Part shown: piece by piece, positions 15,843 through 23,812 of the stretch | How positions within the stretch are numbered: position 1 is the stretch's first letter | Layout of the letters: the number at the start of each line of letters is the position of its first letter | DNA from: a virus | Length of the DNA: 60,134 bases | Direction: 5' to 3' (one strand) | IMG/VR virus record: IMGVR_UViG_3300020392_000017 | Location: 1-60,134 of that record | Translations under genes and position numbers: made by a program | The notes under the pieces: generated by a model | Databases searched by the model: none | Told to the model about the DNA's origin: nothing | The model's input: only the letters and a program-made list of their open reading frames with translations

Positions 15843-17663
15843 ATGGCAGACAAAATTAAAAACCACGGCGAGCACCTAGGCTGGAAGATCGACGTAGATT
15901 TTCCATCCTGGGCAAATACCGAGGTGTATGTAAAAACAATATCAGCAGGTTACCTATTTAACGGTGAAAAACCAAAAGACGCTTATTGGAGAGTTTCAAC
16001 TACAGTAGCAAAACGTTTAGGTAAACCTGAATTAGCAAGCAAATTTTTTGATTATATCTGGAAGGGTTGGTTAAACCTAGCCTCTCCAGTTTTATCTAAC
16101 ACAGGACTAGAAAGAGGTTTACCTATTTCTTGTTTTGGTATCGATATAGCAGACTCTATTCACGATATAGGTTCTAAGAACTTAGAGATGATGCTCTTAG
16201 CAAAACATGGTGGTGGAGTAGGTATTGGTGTAAATCAAATCAGACCAGCCGGTGCAAAGATTACCGGTAATGGTACATCAGATGGTGTTGTACCTTTCTG
16301 TAAGATTTATGACTCTACAATACTAGCTACAAACCAAGGTTCAGTAAGACGTGGTGCAGCATCAGTAAATATCGATATTGAACATGGTGATTTCTGGGAA
16401 TGGTTAGAAATTAGAGAGCCTAAAGGTGATGTCAACAGACAGTCACTTAATCTTCATCAATGTGTTGTTGTACCAGATGGTTTCATGCAGAAGGTACAAG
16501 AAGGTGACAAAGAGGCTCGTAAAAGATGGGTTGCAGTTCTTAGAAAAAGAAAAGCAACTGGAGAGCCTTATGTAATGTTCAAAGGGAACATAAACAGAGC
16601 AAACCCGGACGCGTATAAGCAGAATGGCCTTAAAGTTTATATGACCAACATTTGCTCTGAGATTACTCTACACACAGATGAATCTCACTCATTCGTATGT
16701 TGTTTATCTTCAGTAAACTTAGCAAGATATGATGAGTGGAAAGATACAGATCTTATTTACACAGCGACATGGTTCCTTGATGGAGTGTTAGATGAATTTA
16801 TTCAGAAAGCAAAATTCATGAGAGGTTTTGAGAACTCTGTAAGATCTGCAGAAAAAGGTAGAGCGTTAGGTCTTGGTGTACTAGGATGGCATACTTATTT
16901 ACAAGAAAGAGGTATTCCATTCGAGGGACTATCAGCTCAATTTGAGACTAGAAAGATATTCCAACAATTAAGAACTGAGACAGAGAAGGCCAGTAGAGAT
17001 ATGGCGATGGAATATGGTGAACCTCTATGGTGTAGAGATACAGGTATGAGAAACACTCACCTCAGAGCCATTGCACCAACCGTATCGAACTCAAAGCTAG
17101 CAGGTAATGTATCTGCAGGTATCGAGCCTTGGGCTGCTAACGTGTTTACAGAACAAACAGCAAAAGGTACATTTATTAGAAAGAACCCAGTGTTAGAGAA
17201 ATTCTTACAAGTAATTAATAAGAATACTAGAAAGACATGGGATAAAATTCTAGAAGATGGTGGTTCTGTACAAGGCTTAGATTTCATAGATGATTGGTAT
17301 GTAAAGATAGCCACTCATATCGGTGACAAAGAAAACTTAATGGGTAAAAAGAAGTTTGAAGATCTGCCAGAAACAGACAAAGATAACTGGATCCCTGTTA
17401 AGAATATCTTTAAGACATTTAAAGAGATAAATCAATTAGACTTAGTAAAGCAGGCTGGTGTTAGACAACAGTATGTTGACCAGGCAGTAAGCTTAAATTT
17501 AGCATTCCCAACACAAGCAGACTCTAAGTTTATTAATAAAGTACACTTAGAAGCCTATAAAGAAGGCGTCAAGACACTTTATTATATGAGAACAGAGTCA
17601 GTTTTAAGAGGCGATATTGCTACTGCAGCAATCGATCCAGATTGTGCTGCCTGTGACGGTTAA
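15843..17663 (+). CDS. nrdA: Ribonucleotide reductase class I, alpha subunit
   Basis: 606 residues. The catalytic set is present: C97 (PISCFG) as one of the redox pair, N269-C271-E273 (NICSE) for the active site, and FVCCLSS near 286 for the second redox cysteine. The tail ends DPDCAACDG with the CxxC pair that takes reducing power from thioredoxin/glutaredoxin. The usual N-terminal ATP cone is absent: the chain opens directly with the substrate-barrel domain, so overall activity control by dATP is probably lost. It forms an operon with nrdB and ends at a strong terminator shared with the opposing gene. Confidence 0.93.
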   Translation: MADKIKNHGEHLGWKIDVDFPSWANTEVYVKTISAGYLFNGEKPKDAYWRVSTTVAKRLGKPELASKFFDYIWKGWLNLASPVLSNTGLERGLPISCFGIDIADSIHDIGSKNLEMMLLAKHGGGVGIGVNQIRPAGAKITGNGTSDGVVPFCKIYDSTILATNQGSVRRGAASVNIDIEHGDFWEWLEIREPKGDVNRQSLNLHQCVVVPDGFMQKVQEGDKEARKRWVAVLRKRKATGEPYVMFKGNINRANPDAYKQNGLKVYMTNICSEITLHTDESHSFVCCLSSVNLARYDEWKDTDLIYTATWFLDGVLDEFIQKAKFMRGFENSVRSAEKGRALGLGVLGWHTYLQERGIPFEGLSAQFETRKIFQQLRTETEKASRDMAMEYGEPLWCRDTGMRNTHLRAIAPTVSNSKLAGNVSAGIEPWAANVFTEQTAKGTFIRKNPVLEKFLQVINKNTRKTWDKILEDGGSVQGLDFIDDWYVKIATHIGDKENLMGKKKFEDLPETDKDNWIPVKNIFKTFKEINQLDLVKQAGVRQQYVDQAVSLNLAFPTQADSKFINKVHLEAYKEGVKTLYYMRTESVLRGDIATAAIDPDCAACDG

Positions 17664-17667
17664 AGGT

Positions 17668-17750
17668 GTGGTTTGAAGACCACGTCTTAGGACCGAGATA
17701 GTTCTCGGAAAAAGAGGGCCGGAGTTCGCTACTACCGGCCCTTATTTATT
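17668..17750 (+). terminator. Bidirectional terminator and three-hairpin element
   Basis: Three adjacent stems lie between the convergent nrdA and the minus-strand gene: GTGGT/ACCAC (17668-17672, 17679-17683), CCGAGA/TCTCGG (17693-17698, 17703-17708) and AGGGCCGG/CCGGCCCT (17715-17722, 17735-17742). The last is followed by TTATTTATT on the plus strand and by a T-rich tract on the minus strand, so it can stop transcription from both sides. The first two stems have no obvious termination role. Confidence 0.75.
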
Positions 17751-18900
17751 ATAGCAGTTTGGAAAACTTTTCAGCTTCTATCTCTCTGATTTTATCAGCA
17801 ATCTCTGCACCTTTCACATCAAATTGCTTCATTACATCTCTACCGTTAGTAGAAGGTTTGTATTTAAGAAAAGCTCTAATCATTTTCATATCTAATCTTT
17901 TCAATACTGAGAATTCTAGGATAGTCTTTTTATCTAAGTCTACACTATCTCTCTTCTTACTCAATTCAAATACACCTTCTGGTTTTAGAGTTAGAAGAGA
18001 CTTCAAGAAAATAATAGCTTTAATCTCTTTATCTGAAAATGTTAACTTATTCATTTGAGATTTAATCTGGCTATTTTCATTTACTAAAAACAGATTAGCT
18101 ATTTGTACCAACCAATCCTTTGAATTGATGAAGTCTTTATTGACGTAAACAGTAGGAAACATTACAGGCCAAAGCTTAAAGTCTTCCACCATCTGTAAGT
18201 ATTTCTTTGGAGACTTTGCAGTTTCTATAGATTTCTTAAATTCATCTCTAATTCTTTCTGCACTAATTCCCTCTAAAGAGTTATCAGAAATAATAGCCTC
18301 TGCAGTATTCTTTTCTATCTTACCTCCAGTTCTACCAGCAAATCTTAGGGCTCTTAGTTTTCTCAATGGATCTTCCTCAAATCTCTCTTGAGCTCTACCT
18401 ACAGTTCTAATAGAATTAGATTGAATATCCGCAATACCACCGACTAGGTCTACTACTTCTTTCTTTTCAATATCGTAGAATAAAGCATTGATAGTTAAGT
18501 CTCGTCTTAGAACGTCTTTATCAATTGTAGAAAAGTTAACAGCATCTGGTCTTCGACCTTTACCAATATCTTCTCTAAAAGTTGCAATCTCCATACCCTC
18601 TTTAAATGAAGGAGTTTTTGCAATTACAACTCCGAATTGAGTTCCTACTTCACCGATAGTATCAATACCACCAGATTTAAGTATTTTTACAACTTCATCT
18701 GGTTTAGCATCAGTAGCTAAATCAAAGTCTTTTGGTTTGATACCTAACATTGCATCCCTAACCGCACCACCAACTACATAAAGTTCTCTCTTATTCTTCT
18801 TAAAGAGTTTATGTAGATCTTTGACATCACGAGGTATGTTTAGCTTCAATCTCTGTTGAGCTTCTAACAATAAGTTGAATTGTGTGTACGACTTTATCAT
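17749..18900 (-). CDS. CCA-adding/poly(A) polymerase-type tRNA nucleotidyltransferase with a capsid-type tag
   Basis: 383 residues on the minus strand. The catalytic head shows YVVGGAVRDAMLG (GG at 44-45) and DFDLAT with metal-binding D58 and D60. RRDLTINALFYD and EDPLRKLRALRFAGR, typical of class II enzymes, follow. It would add or repair the 3' CCA of tRNA, or add A tails. The first 14 residues, MIKSYTQFNLLLEA, resemble the T4 capsid-targeting sequence, and LLE before A fits the prohead protease rule. Its promoter is of the TGTCA type rather than the late type, which argues somewhat against virion packaging. It is one of only two minus-strand genes in the window. It converges on nrdA. Confidence 0.85.
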   Translation of the reverse strand: MIKSYTQFNLLLEAQQRLKLNIPRDVKDLHKLFKKNKRELYVVGGAVRDAMLGIKPKDFDLATDAKPDEVVKILKSGGIDTIGEVGTQFGVVIAKTPSFKEGMEIATFREDIGKGRRPDAVNFSTIDKDVLRRDLTINALFYDIEKKEVVDLVGGIADIQSNSIRTVGRAQERFEEDPLRKLRALRFAGRTGGKIEKNTAEAIISDNSLEGISAERIRDEFKKSIETAKSPKKYLQMVEDFKLWPVMFPTVYVNKDFINSKDWLVQIANLFLVNENSQIKSQMNKLTFSDKEIKAIIFLKSLLTLKPEGVFELSKKRDSVDLDKKTILEFSVLKRLDMKMIRAFLKYKPSTNGRDVMKQFDVKGAEIADKIREIEAEKFSKLL

Positions 18901-18920
18901 ATTGTATATATTACAGTACT

Positions 18921-18942
18921 AATATAATCAAAAAATATGACA
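18921..18942 (-). promoter_or_regulatory. Putative middle promoter, copy 2 of TGTCA-N10-TTATATT
   Basis: Read on the minus strand, TGTCA (18942-18938) is followed after 10 nt by TTATATT (18927-18921) and AGTACTGT. Spacing and flanks match the copy at 8137. The gene start is 20 nt downstream at 18900. Confidence 0.5.
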
Positions 18943-19169
18943 CTAGAAAGAAAAATGGCAATTATTTTGCAAATAAGTACAATTATTTTGGAACAAATCA
19001 AAAGTTATCTCTATAACATCCCACATTAAGAAAGAAATGAACGATTATTCGTTAACAACTACAAAGACATTAAGAAAAACCTCCGACTCTATGGAGGCTT
19101 ACGCTAGCTCTGACAATACTAGAATAGACTAGCATTATTAAATAATTAAATTAACCTAAATTTTAACAA
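18943..19169 (+). other. Intergenic stretch with two doubtful microORFs
   Basis: Between the divergent CCA-type gene and the barrel gene there are two very short frames: 18937-19029 (30 residues, hydrophobic middle) and 19037-19132 (31 residues, MNDYSLTTTKTLRKTSD...). Neither has recognisable relatives or overlaps a neighbour. A small stem CCTCC/GGAGG lies near 19080-19097. The stretch may mainly be the leader of the barrel gene. Confidence 0.3.
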
Positions 19170-19586
19170 ATGAGAAATTTTATTTTAACAATGGCACTAG
19201 CTGTATTCACAGTATTCAGTGCAACAGCGCAAAACGCTAAAGGCGACTGGTACGTTGGTACTGGCGATATTGACAATGTGGCATGGACGGAATGGTCTAT
19301 CTCACCAACAATAGGGTATGCTTTTTCTGATGATTATATGATCGGGATGAGTGTTGCTCAAGCAGATTCGACTGAGGACATGGTCTTCAATCTTAACGGA
19401 AGATACTTTTACAAAGGTTTCTTCGGTTACGCAGCTATGAATGATTTTGATTTCGATCAAATGCATTTAGGCGTAGGTAAAATGTTTACTTTTAAAAACG
19501 ACATGATTTTTGTTGACCCAAAAATTGTATACGACTTAGGAGCAGAAACAACTAACCTAACTCTAGGCTTTGGCTTAAAATTTTAA
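19170..19586 (+). CDS. Secreted outer-membrane beta-barrel-like protein
   Basis: 138 residues. A signal peptide is clear: MRNFILTMALAVFTVFSATA then Q, with cleavage expected after A20, a form typical of Bacteroidota. The mature 118 residues alternate in short beta-strand-like segments (WYVGTGDID, WSISPTIGYAF, MHLGVGKMF, NLTLGFGLKF) and end in phenylalanine, the usual C-terminal signature for outer-membrane barrel insertion. It would sit in the host outer membrane, perhaps blocking receptors against a second phage or changing permeability. The gene stands alone, with a terminator 20 nt after its stop. It is probably of host origin. Confidence 0.75.
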   Translation: MRNFILTMALAVFTVFSATAQNAKGDWYVGTGDIDNVAWTEWSISPTIGYAFSDDYMIGMSVAQADSTEDMVFNLNGRYFYKGFFGYAAMNDFDFDQMHLGVGKMFTFKNDMIFVDPKIVYDLGAETTNLTLGFGLKF

Positions 19587-19607
19587 GCTAAACACTATAG
19601 AAAAAAC

Positions 19608-19640
19608 AAGCCCAAGATTCTAGGACCTTGGGCTTTTTTT
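19608..19640 (+). terminator. Terminator after the barrel gene
   Basis: AAGCCCAAG (19608-19616) pairs perfectly with CTTGGGCTT (19627-19635), followed by a T run. A TATAAT-like box (AATATAATAA, near 19663) follows and may start the clamp and polymerase unit. Confidence 0.85.
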
Positions 19641-19693
19641 ATGAAACAACTAGCCATCAACCAATATAATAATCAAACAAAAATATATTCTTT

Positions 19694-20437
19694 ATGAAAC
19701 TACAAATTGATCGAATAGACCAGCATGCTTTAACTGGTTTTATTAACAGGGTAAAACTAATTGATTCTTTTGTCTACATGAAAATTCAAAGTGGACAAAT
19801 TCATTCAGCAGTTTATTTACCACAGAGAGACGCAGTAAAATCACACTCTATTGCATGTGACCAGATCTTTCAAATTAGCGAATGGCCTGACACAGATTTA
19901 GAGATGAAAGTTGCCTTCTTTGAAGGAGCTAAAGTAATTGAAGCTATCAAACATTTTGAAGCAGATGCTATTAAAGGTGAAATTGAATTTATCGAGCAAG
20001 AAGGTGAGTTAATTGCTTCTTCTTTGAGAATGTTCAACGATGAGTTAGAGATTACTCTATCTTGTTCAGAACCTTCATTAGGTTTTAAAGACTTAACAGC
20101 AGATCAGCAAGCAGCTATCTTTGCAACTGACAATACACAATTCAGCTTTAATATCGATACACATACTATTAATAAAGTTAAGAACCTATTTGGTCTTGAC
20201 AAAGATGAAACATTTAGCGTTCAAGCGAATGGTAAAGGTGTTAGTGTAAATGGTAAATCATTCAACGCGGTAATCAACCCAGAATCAAATGGACAAGGTG
20301 AAGTAACAGTTTACAAAAAGTACTTAAACCTATTAGACAGAGAAGAGCAAACTGTACACGTTGCAGACTCTAAAATTGTTTTCCAATCAACAGAATCAAA
20401 TACATTACTAACAGTATCTACTTGCCAAACGGCTTAA
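19694..20437 (+). CDS. 45: Sliding clamp, T4 gp45-like
   Basis: 247 residues, close to T4 gp45 (228). There are no catalytic motifs, as expected. The assignment rests on the two-fold repeated beta/alpha pattern, the acidic composition, the length, and direct coupling: its stop is one base before the second polymerase half. It would encircle DNA as a trimer, tether the polymerase and, in T4, also activate late transcription together with gp55. The C-terminal part has VYKKYLNLLDREEQTVHVADSKIVFQ, a strand-rich end typical of clamps. Confidence 0.7.
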   Translation: MKLQIDRIDQHALTGFINRVKLIDSFVYMKIQSGQIHSAVYLPQRDAVKSHSIACDQIFQISEWPDTDLEMKVAFFEGAKVIEAIKHFEADAIKGEIEFIEQEGELIASSLRMFNDELEITLSCSEPSLGFKDLTADQQAAIFATDNTQFSFNIDTHTINKVKNLFGLDKDETFSVQANGKGVSVNGKSFNAVINPESNGQGEVTVYKKYLNLLDREEQTVHVADSKIVFQSTESNTLLTVSTCQTA

Positions 20438-20438
20438 T

Positions 20439-21647
20439 ATGAACGTAACGAAACTCTCTGAGAAACCTATCGATCAACTTAGTAGAGAAGAGGCGGAGCT
20501 GCTTGTAGACCACTACAAGCAGTTATCTGCTAAATATACGGCTTATGAACAAGCAGTAAAATTAACTCTTAACTCTATCTACGGTGCATTCGGTAACAAA
20601 TGGTTTCACTTCTTTAATATCAATATCGCCGAGTCGATAACTAAACAGGGTAAGAATGCTATTCTCTACTCTGAATCTATATTGAATAAGTATTGTCAAG
20701 AGTTTTGGCATAAAGACACTAAAGTACACGAGCAGTTCGGCTTAACAGTAAAAGGTAAAGTTGAAAAGCCTGCAGTAATCTATATTGACACTGACTCGTG
20801 TTACGTGCAGTTTCAAGATCTTTATGAGACTATCGTTTGGAACGATGAGTCTAAAGCTCTACCTATCGACGAGTTTATTCTAGCATTCTATGCATTTAGA
20901 CTCAAGGATTACATCACGGCATGTATGAAGAAATATGCAGACTCTAGAAACACAGACAACTTCTTATTCTTTGAATTAGAATCTCTAGCATATAATGGTA
21001 TTTGGATGTCTAAAAAGAAGTATATTCAAAACATTGCATGGGATGATAAATTGGAAACTACCGATAGACACCCATCACTTAAGAAAGTAAAAACAATCGG
21101 CTTTGATACTATCCAATCTTCTACACCAAAATTCGCCCGCGAAAAACTGGTAGAAGCTCTTAGAATTTTATTTAAGTCACAAAAAACTCCCGGTGCTGAA
21201 GAACTACAACAATTAGTCACATTCATGAAGAATTCTAAGAAAGAATTTCAACTTGCAAACATCGATGACATCTCATTCAATAGAAGAACTAACAACATTG
21301 AGAAGTATATTGTCGACGATCAAATTGAGTTCCAAGTAGGATTAAAATGTCCAGCTAATGTAAAAGCAGCAGGGTATTACAACTATATTCTTAATCAAAA
21401 TAAAAAGTTTAAGAATAAGTACAAAGTAATCGGTAACGGTGAGAAACTAAAAATCTATAACTGTAAGACTCCAATCTCTGAGGTATTTGCCTATTTACCA
21501 GGTGAACATCCTTACGAAATTGCTCCTAAAGTAGATTTCGATACACAGTTTGAAAAGTGTATGATTGACCCACTTAATAGAGTATTAACAGCAATTGGTC
21601 TTCAGACCTTAGATACAAACTTAATTTACGCATCAGCATTATTTTAA
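20439..21647 (+). CDS. 43: Family B DNA polymerase, C-terminal part (motifs B and C)
   Basis: 402 residues. A short helical lead (residues 1-40) goes into motif B, KLTLNSIYGAFGNK at 41-54. Motif C, YIDTDSCYV near 114-122, holds the catalytic DTD. The thumb follows, ending in ASALF, a possible clamp-binding tail. It lacks the exonuclease and motif A, which are in the gene at 13260. The lead EEAELLVDHYKQLSAKYTAYEQAVKL looks like the second fingers helix, so the break falls at the fingers tip where no catalytic residue is lost. No intein-like sequence is visible at either end, so the halves likely associate without splicing. Confidence 0.9.
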   Translation: MNVTKLSEKPIDQLSREEAELLVDHYKQLSAKYTAYEQAVKLTLNSIYGAFGNKWFHFFNINIAESITKQGKNAILYSESILNKYCQEFWHKDTKVHEQFGLTVKGKVEKPAVIYIDTDSCYVQFQDLYETIVWNDESKALPIDEFILAFYAFRLKDYITACMKKYADSRNTDNFLFFELESLAYNGIWMSKKKYIQNIAWDDKLETTDRHPSLKKVKTIGFDTIQSSTPKFAREKLVEALRILFKSQKTPGAEELQQLVTFMKNSKKEFQLANIDDISFNRRTNNIEKYIVDDQIEFQVGLKCPANVKAAGYYNYILNQNKKFKNKYKVIGNGEKLKIYNCKTPISEVFAYLPGEHPYEIAPKVDFDTQFEKCMIDPLNRVLTAIGLQTLDTNLIYASALF

Positions 21648-21651
21648 AATT

Positions 21652-21843
21652 ATGACAATACAAGAAATTAAACAGCTAGTAGAAGACTATCCGAACGATC
21701 AGGACCTCGGAGGTAAAGTAAGAGAACTCTACTGGAAAGACTATAAAAATGGAACTTACTCATTCATTTCATCTCAACTTAATCTATTTGATTCAAAAGA
21801 GGAGGAAGATAAAAGGGATGATGCAGTTTTAGGCTATGACTAA
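21652..21843 (+). CDS. Small acidic protein, unknown
   Basis: 63 residues (MTIQEIKQLVEDYPNDQDLGG ... KEEEDKRDDAVLGYD). It starts 4 nt after the polymerase stop and overlaps the next gene by 8 nt, which supports translation. No family was recognised. Confidence 0.55.
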   Translation: MTIQEIKQLVEDYPNDQDLGGKVRELYWKDYKNGTYSFISSQLNLFDSKEEEDKRDDAVLGYD

Positions 21844-22183
21844 TATAGACAAAAGACCATGGGGCGAGTACGAGGTACTGCTCGATGAAAATAACGTAAA
21901 AGTTAAAAAGATTACAGTCCAACCAGGCGGTAGACTGTCATATCAGTATCATAATAAAAGATCTGAAGTTTGGACTATTATTGAAGGTACTGGTGTACTT
22001 ACGAGAGACGGTGTAACAGAAATTATTTCACCAGGTAATATATTAACTATCCCACAGGGATGTAAACACAGAATTGAGAACACAGGTTCTCAGGCTATCA
22101 TTTTTATTGAAGTACAAATGGGAAGTTACTTCGGCGAAGATGATATAGTTAGAATAGAAGACGACTATGGAAGGAAAGATTAA
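21836..22183 (+). CDS. Cupin protein, mannose-6-phosphate isomerase type II C-terminal-like
   Basis: 115 residues. RPWGEYEVL opens the domain as in the C-terminal half of bifunctional mannose-1-phosphate guanylyltransferase/isomerases. The metal-site pattern QYHNKRSEVWTIIEGTG, then IPQGCKHRIENTG, follows. The fold is a single cupin barrel binding one metal. It could isomerise a sugar phosphate for capsule-like or DNA glycosylation precursors, or be a stand-alone cupin of other use. It overlaps both neighbours (8 nt and 17 nt), so it is embedded in the replication operon. Confidence 0.75.
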   Translation: MTNIDKRPWGEYEVLLDENNVKVKKITVQPGGRLSYQYHNKRSEVWTIIEGTGVLTRDGVTEIISPGNILTIPQGCKHRIENTGSQAIIFIEVQMGSYFGEDDIVRIEDDYGRKD

Positions 22184-22367
22184 CATAGAAGACCTGCCTT
22201 TAGAACAACAAGAGTACGTGAAAGAATATCAAAGAATTCTACATGGACTTGCAGATGTTCAAGACAGTATTAAAGCTCTAGAAGAAAGAGCTAGAGGATT
22301 AACAGAAGAATTAAACACATTAAGAGCCAAAGAGAAGGCTGAGTTCGGTGATGATAATGTTCTCTAA
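22167..22367 (+). CDS. Small coiled-coil protein
   Basis: 66 residues. From residue 14 on, the sequence is a single amphipathic helix with heptad spacing (YVKEYQRILHGLADVQDSIK and on). Its start overlaps the cupin gene by 17 nt. It lies directly before uvsX; an accessory role in recombination is possible from position but not shown. No family was recognised. Confidence 0.5.
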   Translation: MEGKINIEDLPLEQQEYVKEYQRILHGLADVQDSIKALEERARGLTEELNTLRAKEKAEFGDDNVL

Positions 22368-22410
22368 ACAAATCATATAATCACCATATAACTAAATAAA
22401 ATAATAAGAC

Positions 22411-23526
22411 ATGGCTAAAAAGAACGTATTTAGTTTTGACGACATAAATAAAGAGCTAAAGGAAATTAATCCATTAGGTTCTGTTATGGAGCATTCAACA
22501 TTTAGTGAAGTTACAGAATGGATTGACACGGGTAACTATCACTTAAACGCATGTGTCAGTGGTTCACTTTTTAAAGGGTGGCCTAATAACAGATCTTGTT
22601 CAATTGCAGGACCATCTGGTACTGGTAAAACATTCTTAATCTTAAACTCTATTGCAAGAGCAATTGACATGGGTTACAATGTTATTTTCTATGATTCAGA
22701 AGCTGCAGTAGACAGAGAGTTAATGAAGAAGTTTGGTATTGATACTGAGAAAGTAAATTACCAACCATGTAATACAGTACAAGAATTTAGAACATCAGTT
22801 ACTTCAATTACTTCTAAAATGCAAGAGGTAAAAAGAAAAGGTGGAGAGCTACCTAAGATTATGATTATCTTAGACTCAGCTGGTAACCTAGCAACAATGA
22901 AAGAGATTGAAGATGCTAAGTCTGGTTCTGAGAAATCAGATATGACTAGATCAAAAGTTCTTAAGTCAATCTTTAGAATTATTATGACGCCATTGGCTGA
23001 CCTAAAAATACCATTCCTATTTACTAACCACACATATCAAACACAGTCATTTATTTCCCAGACTGTAGCAGGTGGTGGTACTGGACCAGAATATGCAGCA
23101 TCAATTGTTTTATTCTTAGGTAAAGCTCAACTAAAAGAAGGTGGCGAAAAGACTGGTATTGTTGTTACAGCAAAACCAAATAAAAACAGATTTGCAAAAC
23201 CACATCCAATTAAATTCCACTTACATTTTACTGAAGGTATGAACAGATATGTTGGCTTAGAACAATATATTGATTGGGATGATATTGGTATTGCAAGAGG
23301 TGTTGTTGAAAAGAATGGTACAAAGACTCCTAAAGCAACTGCAAGAGGTTGGATCTGTAAACACCTAGATGAAACTGTACCTAACTCAGAATTTTTTACT
23401 GAGAAAGTCTTTACCGAGGAAGTACTTCAAAAAATTGAAAAAAGAATTCAGCCACTTTTCAACTATAATACTGAAGCTAGAGAACTTGATATAGACGAAC
23501 TACTGGAAGAGAATGAAGTTGAATAA
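22411..23526 (+). CDS. uvsX: UvsX/RecA-like recombinase
   Basis: 371 residues. Walker A is GPSGTGKT near 67-74; Walker B is IMIILDSAG. FLFTNHTYQTQSF and VAGGGTGPEYAAS match the L1/L2 DNA-binding region of UvsX. The protein forms filaments on single-stranded DNA and drives strand exchange, supporting recombination-dependent replication. It is close to T4 UvsX in length (about 390). The acidic tail ELDIDELLEENEVE overlaps the start of the next gene by 14 nt. The start ATGGC follows AAATAAAATAATAAGAC, with no Shine-Dalgarno. Confidence 0.9.
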   Translation: MAKKNVFSFDDINKELKEINPLGSVMEHSTFSEVTEWIDTGNYHLNACVSGSLFKGWPNNRSCSIAGPSGTGKTFLILNSIARAIDMGYNVIFYDSEAAVDRELMKKFGIDTEKVNYQPCNTVQEFRTSVTSITSKMQEVKRKGGELPKIMIILDSAGNLATMKEIEDAKSGSEKSDMTRSKVLKSIFRIIMTPLADLKIPFLFTNHTYQTQSFISQTVAGGGTGPEYAASIVLFLGKAQLKEGGEKTGIVVTAKPNKNRFAKPHPIKFHLHFTEGMNRYVGLEQYIDWDDIGIARGVVEKNGTKTPKATARGWICKHLDETVPNSEFFTEKVFTEEVLQKIEKRIQPLFNYNTEARELDIDELLEENEVE

Positions 23527-23812
23527 AGATAAACTGCCGATCAAGTATATCCTAGGGATAGAAAAAGATCTACCAGATTATCCTACTGCTCTCGATGTTT
23601 TACAAGCTGAAGTAAAACTATGTAATCGTAATCCAGATCGATACAAAGGTAGCTTTACCTACCACGCATTGAAAACCTATAGGTTTCCAGACTCAGATCA
23701 CGCAAGAATTCTAGAGTCTGCTAAAGAACTAGTTACTTTGGGTTTATGTGAACAAACAAATGAAGAGCCTGGTAAAGAGGCTTTTAAAATTTTAATAAAC
23801 CCATTTGAATGA
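23513..23812 (+). CDS. Small protein between uvsX and an oxygenase, unknown
   Basis: 99 residues (MKLNKDKLPIKYILGIEKDL ... KILINPFE). A helical centre (DVLQAEVKLCNRNPDRYKG) and YHALKTYRFPDSDHARILESAKELV suggest a compact, possibly winged-helix-like fold. The start overlaps uvsX by 14 nt and the stop overlaps the oxygenase by 4 nt. No function is assigned. Confidence 0.55.
   Translation: MKLNKDKLPIKYILGIEKDLPDYPTALDVLQAEVKLCNRNPDRYKGSFTYHALKTYRFPDSDHARILESAKELVTLGLCEQTNEEPGKEAFKILINPFE

Noticed and set aside
13260-21647. Polymerase split as a sequencing frameshift
   Set aside because: Nearly 6 kb of intact unrelated genes separate the halves, and both have clean starts or stops.
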